Shown here piece by piece: positions 1-5,256 of a stretch of 5,256 nt of DNA (position 1 is its first letter; each line of letters opens with the position of its first letter). The stretch comes from Thermofilum sp. (GTDB lineage Archaea > Thermoproteota > Thermoprotei > Thermofilales > Thermofilaceae): the NCBI GenBank assembly GCA_020832965.1, contig JAJHRM010000187.1, positions 1 through 5,256 of the forward strand, written 5' to 3'. Below the pieces are notes generated by a model that saw nothing but the letters and a program-made list of their open reading frames with translations, searched no databases and was not told the origin of the DNA. The translations under genes were made by a program, and so were the position numbers.

Positions 1-1
1 G

Positions 2-196
2 ATCCTCAGGGGTGAGCGCGTGCCCGAGGAGGACTTCAAGCTCTTCAGGCTGAAGGCGGGCAAGGCCCCGAGGAGCCTCCTCGAAGCCCTAGCAGAGATC
101 TACGCATGCCTGGAGAGCAGGAGCCACACGAGGCACAGCACACCACGAGCCACACAGCCCCCCTGGCACAGCCAACCCCAGCCGCGCCCGGAGTAA
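2..196 (+). CDS. 3' end of an unidentified protein-coding gene (5' truncated by window edge)
   Basis: An open frame enters from the left edge and stops at TAA 194-196, giving the last 64 residues of a protein. Its first half looks genuinely coding: charged, helix-like residues (for example PEEDFKLFRLKAGK, then SLLEALAEIYACLES) with almost only G or C in third codon positions. The last 25 or so residues are rich in Pro, Gln, His and Thr and look like a disordered or eroded tail, so the natural stop may have been lost and the frame extended. I recognise no domain and cannot name the product. It runs in the same direction as the Argonaute operon but is separated from it by about 1.1 kb and a gene on the other strand, so no functional link is implied. 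Confidence 0.5.
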   Translation: MLRGERVPEEDFKLFRLKAGKAPRSLLEALAEIYACLESRSHTRHSTPRATQPPWHSQPQPRPE

Positions 197-250
197 GACT
201 CCGCGCAACTCCCCTCGGCGAGCAGCGCTGGAGCTGCCCCCGCTGCGGTC

Positions 251-483
251 GTGGGCGTGCGGGTGCCGGGCGAGTACTACGAGCTCCTCGACGGCAGCCT
301 GCGGGGCGCCGCAGCCACCCTCGAGCAGGCGGGGCTCAGGGTCGCGCGGGAGTGCCTGGGCCCGAGCCCCAGCCTGGCGGGGGGTGCGGGAGCGCCCTAG
401 CCTGGCTCGCGAGTCAGCCCTGGGGCTAGCCATCGCGCGAACCCCTCTTCGTGGTGAGCGACCACGGCTACGACTTCGCCTAA
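251..483 (+). pseudogene. Decayed protein-coding gene with at least two frameshifts
   Basis: No single frame is open for long here, but three successive + strand frames read like protein. From the GTG at 251, frame 2 gives VRVPGEYYELLDG, then LRGAAATLEQAGLRVAREC, with nearly every codon ending in G or C, and closes at TAG 398-400. Frame 3 then gives a helix-like SLARESALGLAIAR (about 399-440). Frame 1 takes over with PLFVVSDHGYDFA (442-480) before TAA 481-483. Two frame changes would join these into one continuous polypeptide. The VVSDHG string resembles metal-binding motifs of the alkaline-phosphatase/phosphodiesterase superfamily, but this is too short to assign a family. A CPRCG string in frame 1 (235-249) may belong to the same remnant or be chance. 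Sequencing error is an alternative to true decay. Confidence 0.4.
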
Positions 484-573
484 GCGGGGGAGAATATGGT
501 ACCTTGTTCACGGGCGCGGCCCCAGCCTTCTCTTCAAGCTCGCCCTGATCCTCGCAGCCCCGCGAGCGCCGGG
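484..573. other. Short stretch without a recognisable gene
   Basis: This lies between the decayed + strand gene and the stop of the - strand zinc-ribbon gene (TAA read at 576-574). A frame giving YGTLFTGAAPAF at about 494-529 could be the last trace of the upstream pseudogene. No promoter, structured RNA or strong T-run terminator is evident. Confidence 0.3.
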
Positions 574-969
574 TTACTCCCCTCCCTCTTCCCCCTCTTC
601 GATCCTCCACCTCTCCTCTTCCTCGACGACGCGCTTCACGATCTCGTTGACGTCGATCTCCCGCCCGGGCGGGGCGGCGAGGCCGACGGCGACATCGTGG
701 AATACGGGGCCGCAGGCGATGCCCGTCTCGCTCATCACCACGACCACGCTATCGGGTGGCGAGAGCTCAACGAGCTCGTCGATGCCGCAGCCCTCCTCGC
801 TCTCCTCGCAAGCCTCCTCGATCCACTCCTGCGCGTACAGCAGGTCCCCGTCCTCGTAGACGAAGAGGAGGTGGGGGCACTCCACGCAATCATCACCGTA
901 GACCTTCGCGCCGCAAACAGGGCAGTAAACCTCGCCGATGTAGTCGAGCTCGTAAACCCGCGCGGGCAC
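574..969 (-). CDS. Small acidic zinc-ribbon protein, function unknown
   Basis: Read on the - strand from GTG at 969-967, this gives 131 residues. The N-terminal third has two CxxC pairs: C16-P-V-C19 and C28-V-E-C31, the second followed by P-H33, as in a zinc ribbon or knuckle. After it comes a hydrophobic LLFVYEDGDLLY segment (34-45), then a very acidic helix (EWIEEACEESEEGCG), a hydrophobic strand SVVVVMSETGIACGPVF (74-90), and a charged C-terminal tail ending in EEGEEGGE. No membrane segment or signal peptide is seen. The frame stays open up to a TTG at 1152, but the added residues are Arg-rich and non-protein-like, and a TATA-like CTTAAAT sits about 35 nt before the 969 start, so I chose the short form. 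It is transcribed divergently from the Argonaute operon. The CxxC...CxxC-x-H pattern is known from small hypothetical proteins; I cannot assign a role. It could be a nucleic-acid-binding or protein-protein adaptor. Confidence 0.65.
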   Translation of the reverse strand: MPARVYELDYIGEVYCPVCGAKVYGDDCVECPHLLFVYEDGDLLYAQEWIEEACEESEEGCGIDELVELSPPDSVVVVMSETGIACGPVFHDVAVGLAAPPGREIDVNEIVKRVVEEEERWRIEEGEEGGE

Positions 970-1002
970 GCCCCCCCGCCGGGAGGAAAGCGGCGCGCGA
1001 GC

Positions 1003-1009
1003 ATTTAAG
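1003..1009 (-). promoter_or_regulatory. TATA-like box for the zinc-ribbon gene
   Basis: On the - strand the sequence reads CCTTAAATGC, a good archaeal TATA match in an otherwise GC-rich stretch. A transcription start about 26 nt downstream would fall near 980, giving a leader of only about 10 nt before the GTG at 969. No convincing Shine-Dalgarno motif is present, only a G-run, so the transcript would be near-leaderless. Confidence 0.5.
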
Positions 1010-1227
1010 GCTTGCCGCAGGCACGACGGGAGCCGCCGCGCCACGTTGAGGTCCCGATGTCGGCCGCGTCTTCGCGCCCCTAAATGGCGGCTTTCAAGGC
1101 CCTCCCGCGCGCTCCAGTTCAGCTGCTCCGCGGCGCGCACCTGCACTTTCAACCTTATGCCTGCATTCCTTATTTAGCTACTTCTACGAGCGCGAATGGG
1201 GGCAGTGAGCGATGAGGGCGGGCGTGC

Positions 1228-1270
1228 CAGGCTATAAGAGGGTGGGCGCGCGGCTGAAACCAATAGCCTG
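1228..1270. repeat. 8-bp inverted repeat spanning the operon core promoter
   Basis: CAGGCTAT at 1228-1235 is exactly matched by its reverse complement ATAGCCTG at 1263-1270, with 27 nt between the arms. The left arm overlaps the TATA box and the right arm lies at or just after the expected transcription start. This could be an operator for a dimeric repressor or a hairpin in the leader; chance is also possible for an 8-bp arm. Confidence 0.35.
1232..1238 (+). promoter_or_regulatory. TATA box of the DUF2797-Argonaute operon
   Basis: CTATAAG is a close match to the archaeal TATA consensus. The predicted start of transcription is about 26 nt downstream, near 1260, leaving a leader of roughly 38 nt that contains the Shine-Dalgarno motif. 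No other good TATA match lies closer to the first gene, so both genes are probably transcribed from here. Confidence 0.6.
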
Positions 1271-1284
1271 TCTCAGCACGGGCA

Positions 1285-1290
1285 GAGGTG
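1285..1290 (+). promoter_or_regulatory. Shine-Dalgarno motif fixing the TTG start of the DUF2797-like gene
   Basis: GAGGTG ends 7 nt before the TTG at 1298-1300. The same hexamer at the same 7-nt spacing precedes the Argonaute ATG (GAGGTG at 2117-2122, start 2130), which strongly supports the unusual TTG as the true start. Confidence 0.7.
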
Positions 1291-1297
1291 GGAGAAC

Positions 1298-2137
1298 TTG
1301 ACTCGCGGGCGTGATCCTGTCCACTGGTCAGTCCCCGTTTCTACGCTGGAGCTACCCCAGAAGCCCCTTTACAGTATACAGGGTGGTCGCGTGAACTTCA
1401 GCATGACTCCGTCGGTAGGGCCTATCATCGTGCCCTCGGACGATGGCTGGCTGAGAGTCAAGGTTTCCCAGGTACTTAGGGAGGAGCGCCCAGATAGCTT
1501 TGAGGAGGGGGACATTGTGTGCCTTTACCTGTTATACTACGGCGATGAGCACATAAAGGTCGGGACCTCCCGCTTGGAAAATGCAGTCGCCAGGATGTTC
1601 TCCCAGGCGCCACTCGTCGCGGTGGTCGCTGCCGTTATTCAGCCAAATACGGAGCTACCACTCGAATACCTAGAGAATGCAGTCATAGCACATGCTAATG
1701 AGCTTGGGTTGCGCGGTGTGAAGAGAACTAAGCCCCGGCTTAGCGAATTGGTAAGTGCCTGGAATAGTGTTATCAGTGGTCGCGGTCGGTTACACGAGAA
1801 GCTCAAAGCCGCAAGGGAGACGGCTAAGCCTTTGAGTGTACTGGAGAAGCTCGGAGAAGTATGCAGAGTGGCTTGGAAAGTAGCCTGTGAGCACTGGGAG
1901 CCGCTTTACGGCTTTGCATCGCACTGGTTCATACCTGAGTGCCCGAGGAAGCCCTTGCCGCCCCCACTACCAGAGGGCATGAAGCTGAGGGAGGGTGAGG
2001 AGATCCAGCTGAGGTTTCATCCCAACGGTCTTTTCAGCGTTCGCGCAGGCCAGCTCACCATAGAGGGGGGGAGCGAGTTTACGTGCGATTTCAGCTTCCT
2101 AAGCAAGTATGGCTTCGAGGTGATGCCTCATGAGTGA
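1298..2137 (+). CDS. DUF2797-like (GIY-YIG-fold-like) protein, operon partner of Argonaute
   Basis: 279 residues from a TTG start with a strong Shine-Dalgarno motif. From memory of the family, the pattern fits DUF2797: a beta-rich N-terminus (about 15-70); a core CLYLLYYGDEHIKVGTS (75-91) followed by a helix with R99 (NAVARMFSQAP); then EYLENAVIAH (123-132) with E126; a helical region (about 145-205); and a C-terminal beta module, GEEIQLRFHPNGLFSVRAGQ (233-252) ending YGFEV. The core order strand-strand-KVG-helix(R)-helix(E) mirrors GIY-YIG nucleases: Y80/Y81 for GIY, KVG for YIG, R99 and E126 for the catalytic Arg and Glu. The second Tyr is replaced by K87, so nuclease activity is uncertain. 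The Cys-rich N-terminal zinc module that I associate with archaeal DUF2797 proteins is absent. The stop overlaps the Argonaute start by 8 nt, so the two are probably translated together. The family call is by pattern only and could be wrong; the gene itself is secure. Confidence 0.7.
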   Translation: MTRGRDPVHWSVPVSTLELPQKPLYSIQGGRVNFSMTPSVGPIIVPSDDGWLRVKVSQVLREERPDSFEEGDIVCLYLLYYGDEHIKVGTSRLENAVARMFSQAPLVAVVAAVIQPNTELPLEYLENAVIAHANELGLRGVKRTKPRLSELVSAWNSVISGRGRLHEKLKAARETAKPLSVLEKLGEVCRVAWKVACEHWEPLYGFASHWFIPECPRKPLPPPLPEGMKLREGEEIQLRFHPNGLFSVRAGQLTIEGGSEFTCDFSFLSKYGFEVMPHE

Positions 2138-4253
2138 ACTGTATTTACTTGGCTTTAAAGCCGAGATTTCTGCGCTGAGCAACGAGCTGTTCGTGTACGA
2201 CATCGCAGGCAGAACAGTTCTTGAAGTGAGGAGCCTACTAAACAGGAGGAGCATCCCCAACGTCGTGCGCAGAGTAGAGGGCAAACTTTGCGTGGTTACG
2301 CTGAGTGAGTGCAAAGACCTGAGAGAGCCAATGCGCGTGGAAAGCACGGTAGATAGCCATACTCTAGCCTCGCTGGCTAATTCCGCGATCAGGCTTAAAC
2401 TACGCCGGGAGGGATGGACAACAAGCTACCCTAAGATCTTCAACCCGGAAATGTACGAAGATCTTCTTGGAGGCGGCGATGTGCGACGTTATAATGCATA
2501 CAGGGTAGCGGTGCATTACCATGATGACTTAAAGTGCCATATCGTCTCAGTTGATCCCTCCTTTAAGCTTGAGACATCTGTAACGCTCAACGAGCTTTCT
2601 GACAGTGTACTTGCATCAATTCATACCGTCAAGATATGTGGAGAACGTTACTCATTCGAGCTACTAGGTATTGAGGAGGGCTCCGGGGAGGCGGTGGAGT
2701 ACGCCCAGAGGACTGTGGAGATCCTGAGGAGCAAGCTCAGGCTACAAATAAGCGGCGCGGAGGAGAAGGTGGCTAAAGTGTATCCGAGGAGCAGGCAGTT
2801 AAGAGAATTTCTCTCGAAGTATAATCTCTTGCTGAAAGAAACTAAAGGAAGGGGTGCATGGAGCTACGCCTACTTACCCACTGATGCACTCTGCCCCGTC
2901 CCCTCCTTCGAGAACCTCCGAGCACTAGGTGTAGACCTGTCTAAGAAACCGATGTGGAAAACCCCTAATAAACGTTATGAAGAGGCGAAAGAATTTGCGA
3001 AGAGTATTGAGGCAGTGAAAATCAGTGGTTTAGAAGTAAAGTTGCTGGATGCGGAACCCACTTTAATAAATGCCCAAGAGAAGCTCATGCCGCTAGCTCA
3101 AACCCAGGGCGGGAAGGCTGTTAGACTTGATGACGTCGTAGATCGCGGTGCATGGGGGTCTAGGATCATCCCTATACGAAGGGGGTCAGAGATACGTGGG
3201 GCTCTAATAAATAAGCACCCGGGAGTAGATGAGGATGCAGTAGAGACGCTGAGGTGGTATTTAGAAGGGATGCTGAAGGGAATCACAGGGGGGCAGGCAA
3301 GTATTGAAATCGTTCAGGGATTTGACCAGATTGAGGGGGCAAACTTCAATGCGGTAATCTACATAGGTCCTGGTGATCCACGATTGTATGCTGAGATCGA
3401 GTATAGGGTTGCCGGCCAGGGGCTTATCCCGCAGTACATTGACGGAGATAAGCTGTGTGAGAGAATGCATGGAAAGAGGAAAATCAGGATCGAAAACTAC
3501 GCTTTCCCCATTGCGAAGGGACTTGCCTTCAGAGCGGGCTGGCGCTACCTGAGTCTCACACCGCCTCCCGAGCTCGAAGACGCGGTCATAGCTGGAGTTG
3601 ATAGGACGTATGTACGTGTGGGGAACGGTATGGGTCTGGGTGTGGTCCCGGTTCTCACGTCGCCCGACGGGCTCGATGTTAGCTACCTTGACCCGATAGT
3701 CGGCGGAGGGGAGGAGGAGATAGCCGTAGAGGCTGCTCGTAAGCTGAGGGAGCAGCTCGATAAGTCTAACGCGAACACGCTCGTCTTGCTTGTAAATAGA
3801 GCGAACGTTCCCAGAGAGCTTGAGGAAGTTCTAGAAAGAGAGTTCGACAGGTACGTTTGCGTTGGCGTGGCCAGAGATCACAGCTACCCCCGGCTGCTGA
3901 GAAAAGAACCTGGTGTAAACGTATACGTTAACCCAGCGGTGGGGGACTACTGCGTTATCAGTGAGAAAGATACGACAGGTGCTTACCTGGTCTCAGCCAG
4001 CGACTTAAGAAAATCACAGGATAGAACCATAAAACCCCTGCTTGTACGCTGCATAATACGGGGGCTTGGGGTTAGGCCTAGAGACGTGCTAAGGTACGTG
4101 CTGAGCATGAACACTTTGAACATTGAGGGGGCTTACTTCCCCGCATCGCTCCCGTGGCCGCTTCATCGGGCTGATAGGCTATGCAAAAAGCTCTATAGCT
4201 TAGCTTTGTACACTCGCCGAATCCCTCCCGGCAAGGTGCTAGAACTCCTGTAG
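2130..4253 (+). CDS. Long prokaryotic Argonaute, PIWI catalytic site apparently inactive
   Basis: 707 residues, near the usual 700-770 of long archaeal Argonautes, so all domains should be present. Rough layout: N and L1 1-165; a short PAZ 165-262 ending in the typical YLPTDALCPV; L2 263-345; MID 346-480; PIWI 481-707. The MID 5'-phosphate pocket keeps Y420 (LYAEIEYR) and Q435 (GLIPQYI), but the usual Lys four residues after the Tyr is E424, and the helix Lys before the Gly is R468 (AFRAGW). In PIWI the first Asp is present (AGVDRT, D491). An acidic GEEE at 527-530 may supply the glutamate finger. The RDG triad reads R557-A558-N559 (VNRANVPREL), so the second catalytic Asp is missing. The C-terminus has the family's LPWPLHRAD (674-682). 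Guide-directed binding without cleavage is inferred. The ATG is preceded by GAGGTG at 7 nt, inside the DUF2797-like gene. GC content is well below the flanks. Confidence 0.9.
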   Translation: MSELYLLGFKAEISALSNELFVYDIAGRTVLEVRSLLNRRSIPNVVRRVEGKLCVVTLSECKDLREPMRVESTVDSHTLASLANSAIRLKLRREGWTTSYPKIFNPEMYEDLLGGGDVRRYNAYRVAVHYHDDLKCHIVSVDPSFKLETSVTLNELSDSVLASIHTVKICGERYSFELLGIEEGSGEAVEYAQRTVEILRSKLRLQISGAEEKVAKVYPRSRQLREFLSKYNLLLKETKGRGAWSYAYLPTDALCPVPSFENLRALGVDLSKKPMWKTPNKRYEEAKEFAKSIEAVKISGLEVKLLDAEPTLINAQEKLMPLAQTQGGKAVRLDDVVDRGAWGSRIIPIRRGSEIRGALINKHPGVDEDAVETLRWYLEGMLKGITGGQASIEIVQGFDQIEGANFNAVIYIGPGDPRLYAEIEYRVAGQGLIPQYIDGDKLCERMHGKRKIRIENYAFPIAKGLAFRAGWRYLSLTPPPELEDAVIAGVDRTYVRVGNGMGLGVVPVLTSPDGLDVSYLDPIVGGGEEEIAVEAARKLREQLDKSNANTLVLLVNRANVPRELEEVLEREFDRYVCVGVARDHSYPRLLRKEPGVNVYVNPAVGDYCVISEKDTTGAYLVSASDLRKSQDRTIKPLLVRCIIRGLGVRPRDVLRYVLSMNTLNIEGAYFPASLPWPLHRADRLCKKLYSLALYTRRIPPGKVLELL

Positions 4254-4308
4254 CGCGCGGGTAGCCACGCGGTGAGACGCGCCTCGGTGCGCGCAAAGCT
4301 TGAATTGA

Positions 4309-4320
4309 GTAAAGCTTTAC
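4309..4320. repeat. 12-bp perfect palindrome GTAAAGCTTTAC
   Basis: GTAAAGCTTTAC is its own reverse complement. An extra copy of its core, AAAGCTT, lies at 4295-4301, one and a half helical turns upstream. It stands out as AT-rich within GC-rich sequence and could be a dimeric regulator's site or an integration or junction mark. No known site is recognised. Confidence 0.35.
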
Positions 4321-4329
4321 CCGGGGTCG

Positions 4330-4532
4330 ATGTTCGCGGGTAAGGATAGCCTCACCAAGAGGGGGTCCCTGGAACTAGTGCTCGTGGCTTCGGTAGAAGG
4401 CGCACTGCTCAGCATCACAGTTGCTTACCCTCCTGGCGTCGCCCCGCCTGGCGCGCGCTGACGTACATTGAGTTCATAGGGGATGAGGCCAGGAGGATGG
4501 GGGAAAGGAGGGTGAGCCAAGGAAAAACGTAA
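4330..4532 (+). pseudogene. Probable frameshifted remnant of a small gene
   Basis: From ATG 4330 a 43-residue frame runs to TGA 4459-4461. Its middle part, RGSLELVLVASVEGALLSIT, looks protein-like. A second frame overlapping its end continues with WRALTYIEFIGDEARRMGE, then RRVSQGKT, and stops at TAA 4530-4532. One frameshift around 4430-4450 would fuse both into a polypeptide of about 65 residues. No good Shine-Dalgarno motif precedes the ATG. I recognise no family. It could instead be a genuine 43-aa protein or chance open sequence; coding-like composition in both halves favours a broken gene. Confidence 0.3.
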
Positions 4533-4535
4533 TAT
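4530..4535 (+). promoter_or_regulatory. TATA-like box for the metalloprotease-like gene
   Basis: TAATAT lies in an AT-rich patch (GGAAAAACGTAATATC). A start of transcription about 26 nt downstream, near 4559, would give a 14-nt leader that just contains the G-rich ribosome-binding motif before GTG 4573. Confidence 0.35.
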
Positions 4536-4572
4536 CTGAGGCTAAAGCCTGTGAAAGCGAGGGTGGGGGTCT

Positions 4573-5256
4573 GTGTCGGTCATGAGAGTGTTCCTGCCCG
4601 CGGGGCCGATGACCGAGGAGAGAGCGCAGCTGTGGCACCAGGCGTGCCGCATGAGGAACGAAGTAGCAGAGATACTCATCAGGGCTCGGCAGCGCGGGGG
4701 CTTCACGACCGCCGAGATCGCGAGGCTTGAGCAGCTCCTGAACGAGATCAGGAGGATAACCCACCAGATACACGCTGGCGTGCCCTTCCCAGAGGTGCTG
4801 TACGAGGCAGAGGGCGTGATAAACAGGTACAAGCGCGGGGAGCTCAAGCCAATCGGCGCGCTCAAGCTGGAGAGTAGCCTGGCGCTCTGGGAGGCTGTGG
4901 AAAAAGCCTCCTCGATAATGACGGAGTTCACGAGGAGTGCGTGCAGCGAACTTGGTCTAGACCCTCAGGTTGAAGTCCTCCTCTCCTTTAACCACTTCCG
5001 CGAGGAAGACTTCGAGCGAATAAGGGGGGAGGAGGGTGGGCGCAAGAAGCCTCAGAGCGTGATATGCGGCTACTACTACCCAGAGAGACGCCTCATAGTG
5101 CTCTCGCTTCCCTGCCTCATCGGCGGGCTGGGGAGTAGCGGCTCTAAGTGGGAAGAGCGGTTAGCGGAGACACTTGCCCACGAGCTCGTCCACCACTGCC
5201 AGTTCACTCAAGGGCACCTCTGCGAAATCCACCTCAACCCGGAGCTAGCACTCCGG
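4573..5256 (+). CDS. HExxH zinc-metalloprotease-like protein (3' truncated by window edge)
   Basis: An open frame runs to the window end with no stop, giving at least 228 residues. I chose GTG 4573 because a GGTG motif (4562-4565) ends 7 nt before it, the spacing seen for the other two + strand genes here; ATG 4582, three codons later, is the alternative. The first 125 or so residues are helical and charged (ERAQLWHQACRMRNEVAEIL, then ARLEQLLNEIRRI), perhaps a coiled coil. A strand-rich part follows (QVEVLLSFNHF, SVICGYYYPERRLIVLSLP). Then comes a helix with H203-E-L-V-H207-H208 (LAHELVHHCQF), the HExxH signature in which the two His bind zinc and Glu is catalytic. The third zinc ligand would lie beyond the window, so the peptidase clan cannot be set. 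No signal peptide or membrane helix is visible. It could be an intracellular processing peptidase or a toxin-like zincin; a link to the Argonaute operon is not shown. Confidence 0.75.
   Translation, partial: MSVMRVFLPAGPMTEERAQLWHQACRMRNEVAEILIRARQRGGFTTAEIARLEQLLNEIRRITHQIHAGVPFPEVLYEAEGVINRYKRGELKPIGALKLESSLALWEAVEKASSIMTEFTRSACSELGLDPQVEVLLSFNHFREEDFERIRGEEGGRKKPQSVICGYYYPERRLIVLSLPCLIGGLGSSGSKWEERLAETLAHELVHHCQFTQGHLCEIHLNPELALR

Larger units (their letters stand above)
970..1297. other. Divergent intergenic region (zinc-ribbon gene / Argonaute operon)
   Basis: This stretch contains no supported gene. It carries a TATA box for each direction (1003-1009 on the - strand, 1232-1238 on the + strand). 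A further AT-rich patch, TTATTTAGCTA at about 1170-1180, reads CTAAATAAGG on the other strand and might be a second - strand promoter. The rest is very GC-rich, and the long - strand frame crossing it is Arg-rich and unlike protein. Confidence 0.5.
4254..4572. other. Intergenic region after the Argonaute gene, with palindrome and gene debris
   Basis: No intact gene of convincing size lies here. After the Argonaute stop come GCGCGC repeats (4253-4258 and 4289-4294) that could pair as a stem, a 12-bp palindrome, a short coding-like remnant, and a TATA-like TAATAT before the next gene. There is no T-run typical of an archaeal terminator directly after the stop, so I do not call one. Confidence 0.45.

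Noticed and set aside
106..429. 107-codon + strand frame containing CPRCG
   Set aside because: It overlaps the coding-like frame of the upstream gene and of the pseudogene, and most of its translation is low-complexity. Only short parts look like protein, so it is treated as part of the decayed region.
89..610. 173-codon open frame on the - strand
   Set aside because: Arg/Gly/Ala/Pro-rich low-complexity translation typical of antisense in high-GC DNA; it covers several better explained segments.
970..1152. N-terminal extension of the zinc-ribbon gene to a TTG at 1152
   Set aside because: The extra 61 residues are Arg-rich and unlike the remainder, and the TATA-like box at 1003-1009 would lie inside the gene.
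1298..2137. The 279-aa protein as an Aga1-like or APAZ subunit completing a short Argonaute
   Set aside because: The 707-aa Argonaute already has recognisable N-L1-PAZ-L2 regions, and the 279-aa protein shows a KVGTS...R...E core rather than N/L1/L2-like features. Not excluded without a profile search.
4254..4345. Possible tRNA or structured RNA in the GC-rich stretch after Argonaute
   Set aside because: GGGTCGATGTTCGCGG only loosely resembles a T-arm, and no acceptor or anticodon stem can be assembled around it.
1..5256. CRISPR array or cas genes
   Set aside because: No regularly spaced direct repeats and no Cas-like motifs were seen in the window.

Overview
The window looks like chromosomal DNA of a hyperthermophilic crenarchaeote (my best guess is a Thermofilales/Desulfurococcales-type organism; the lineage is inferred, not proven). 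The grounds are AGG/AGA-rich arginine codons, use of TTG and GTG starts, TATA-type archaeal promoters (CTATAAG, CTTAAAT, TAATAT), Shine-Dalgarno motifs of the GAGGTG type about 7 nt before starts, and an archaeal prokaryotic Argonaute as the central gene.

Layout: positions 2-196 hold the 3' end of an unidentified + strand gene. Positions 197-573 contain no intact gene, but a GC-rich stretch at about 251-483 reads as protein if the frame is changed twice, so it is probably a decayed gene. Positions 574-969 (- strand) encode a small acidic zinc-ribbon protein with its own TATA box. Positions 970-1297 are the divergent intergenic region, with a clear + strand TATA box lying inside an 8-bp inverted repeat. 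Positions 1298-4253 are a two-gene operon: a 279-aa protein that I read as a DUF2797 / GIY-YIG-like family member, overlapping by 8 nt (ATGAGTGA) a 707-aa full-length Argonaute. Positions 4254-4572 carry a 12-bp palindrome and a small ORF that appears to be a frameshifted gene remnant. From 4573 to the window end runs an open reading frame for an HExxH zinc-metalloprotease-like protein, cut off by the window edge.

The exciting part is the operon. The Argonaute has the N-L1-PAZ-L2-MID-PIWI order, but the PIWI catalytic motif RDG reads RAN, so slicing is probably lost, and two of the usual 5'-phosphate pocket residues are replaced. Catalytically dead Argonautes usually work with an effector. 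Here the only tightly coupled partner is a DUF2797-like protein whose core resembles the GIY-YIG fold. I know of no described Argonaute/DUF2797 system. The hypothesis is that guide-loaded inactive Argonaute recruits or controls this partner, as a defence or regulatory module. Sampled 60-base stretches inside the Argonaute gene are about 40% GC against more than 70% in sampled stretches of the flanking genes, and gene debris lies on both sides, which fits an acquired module in an accessory region.
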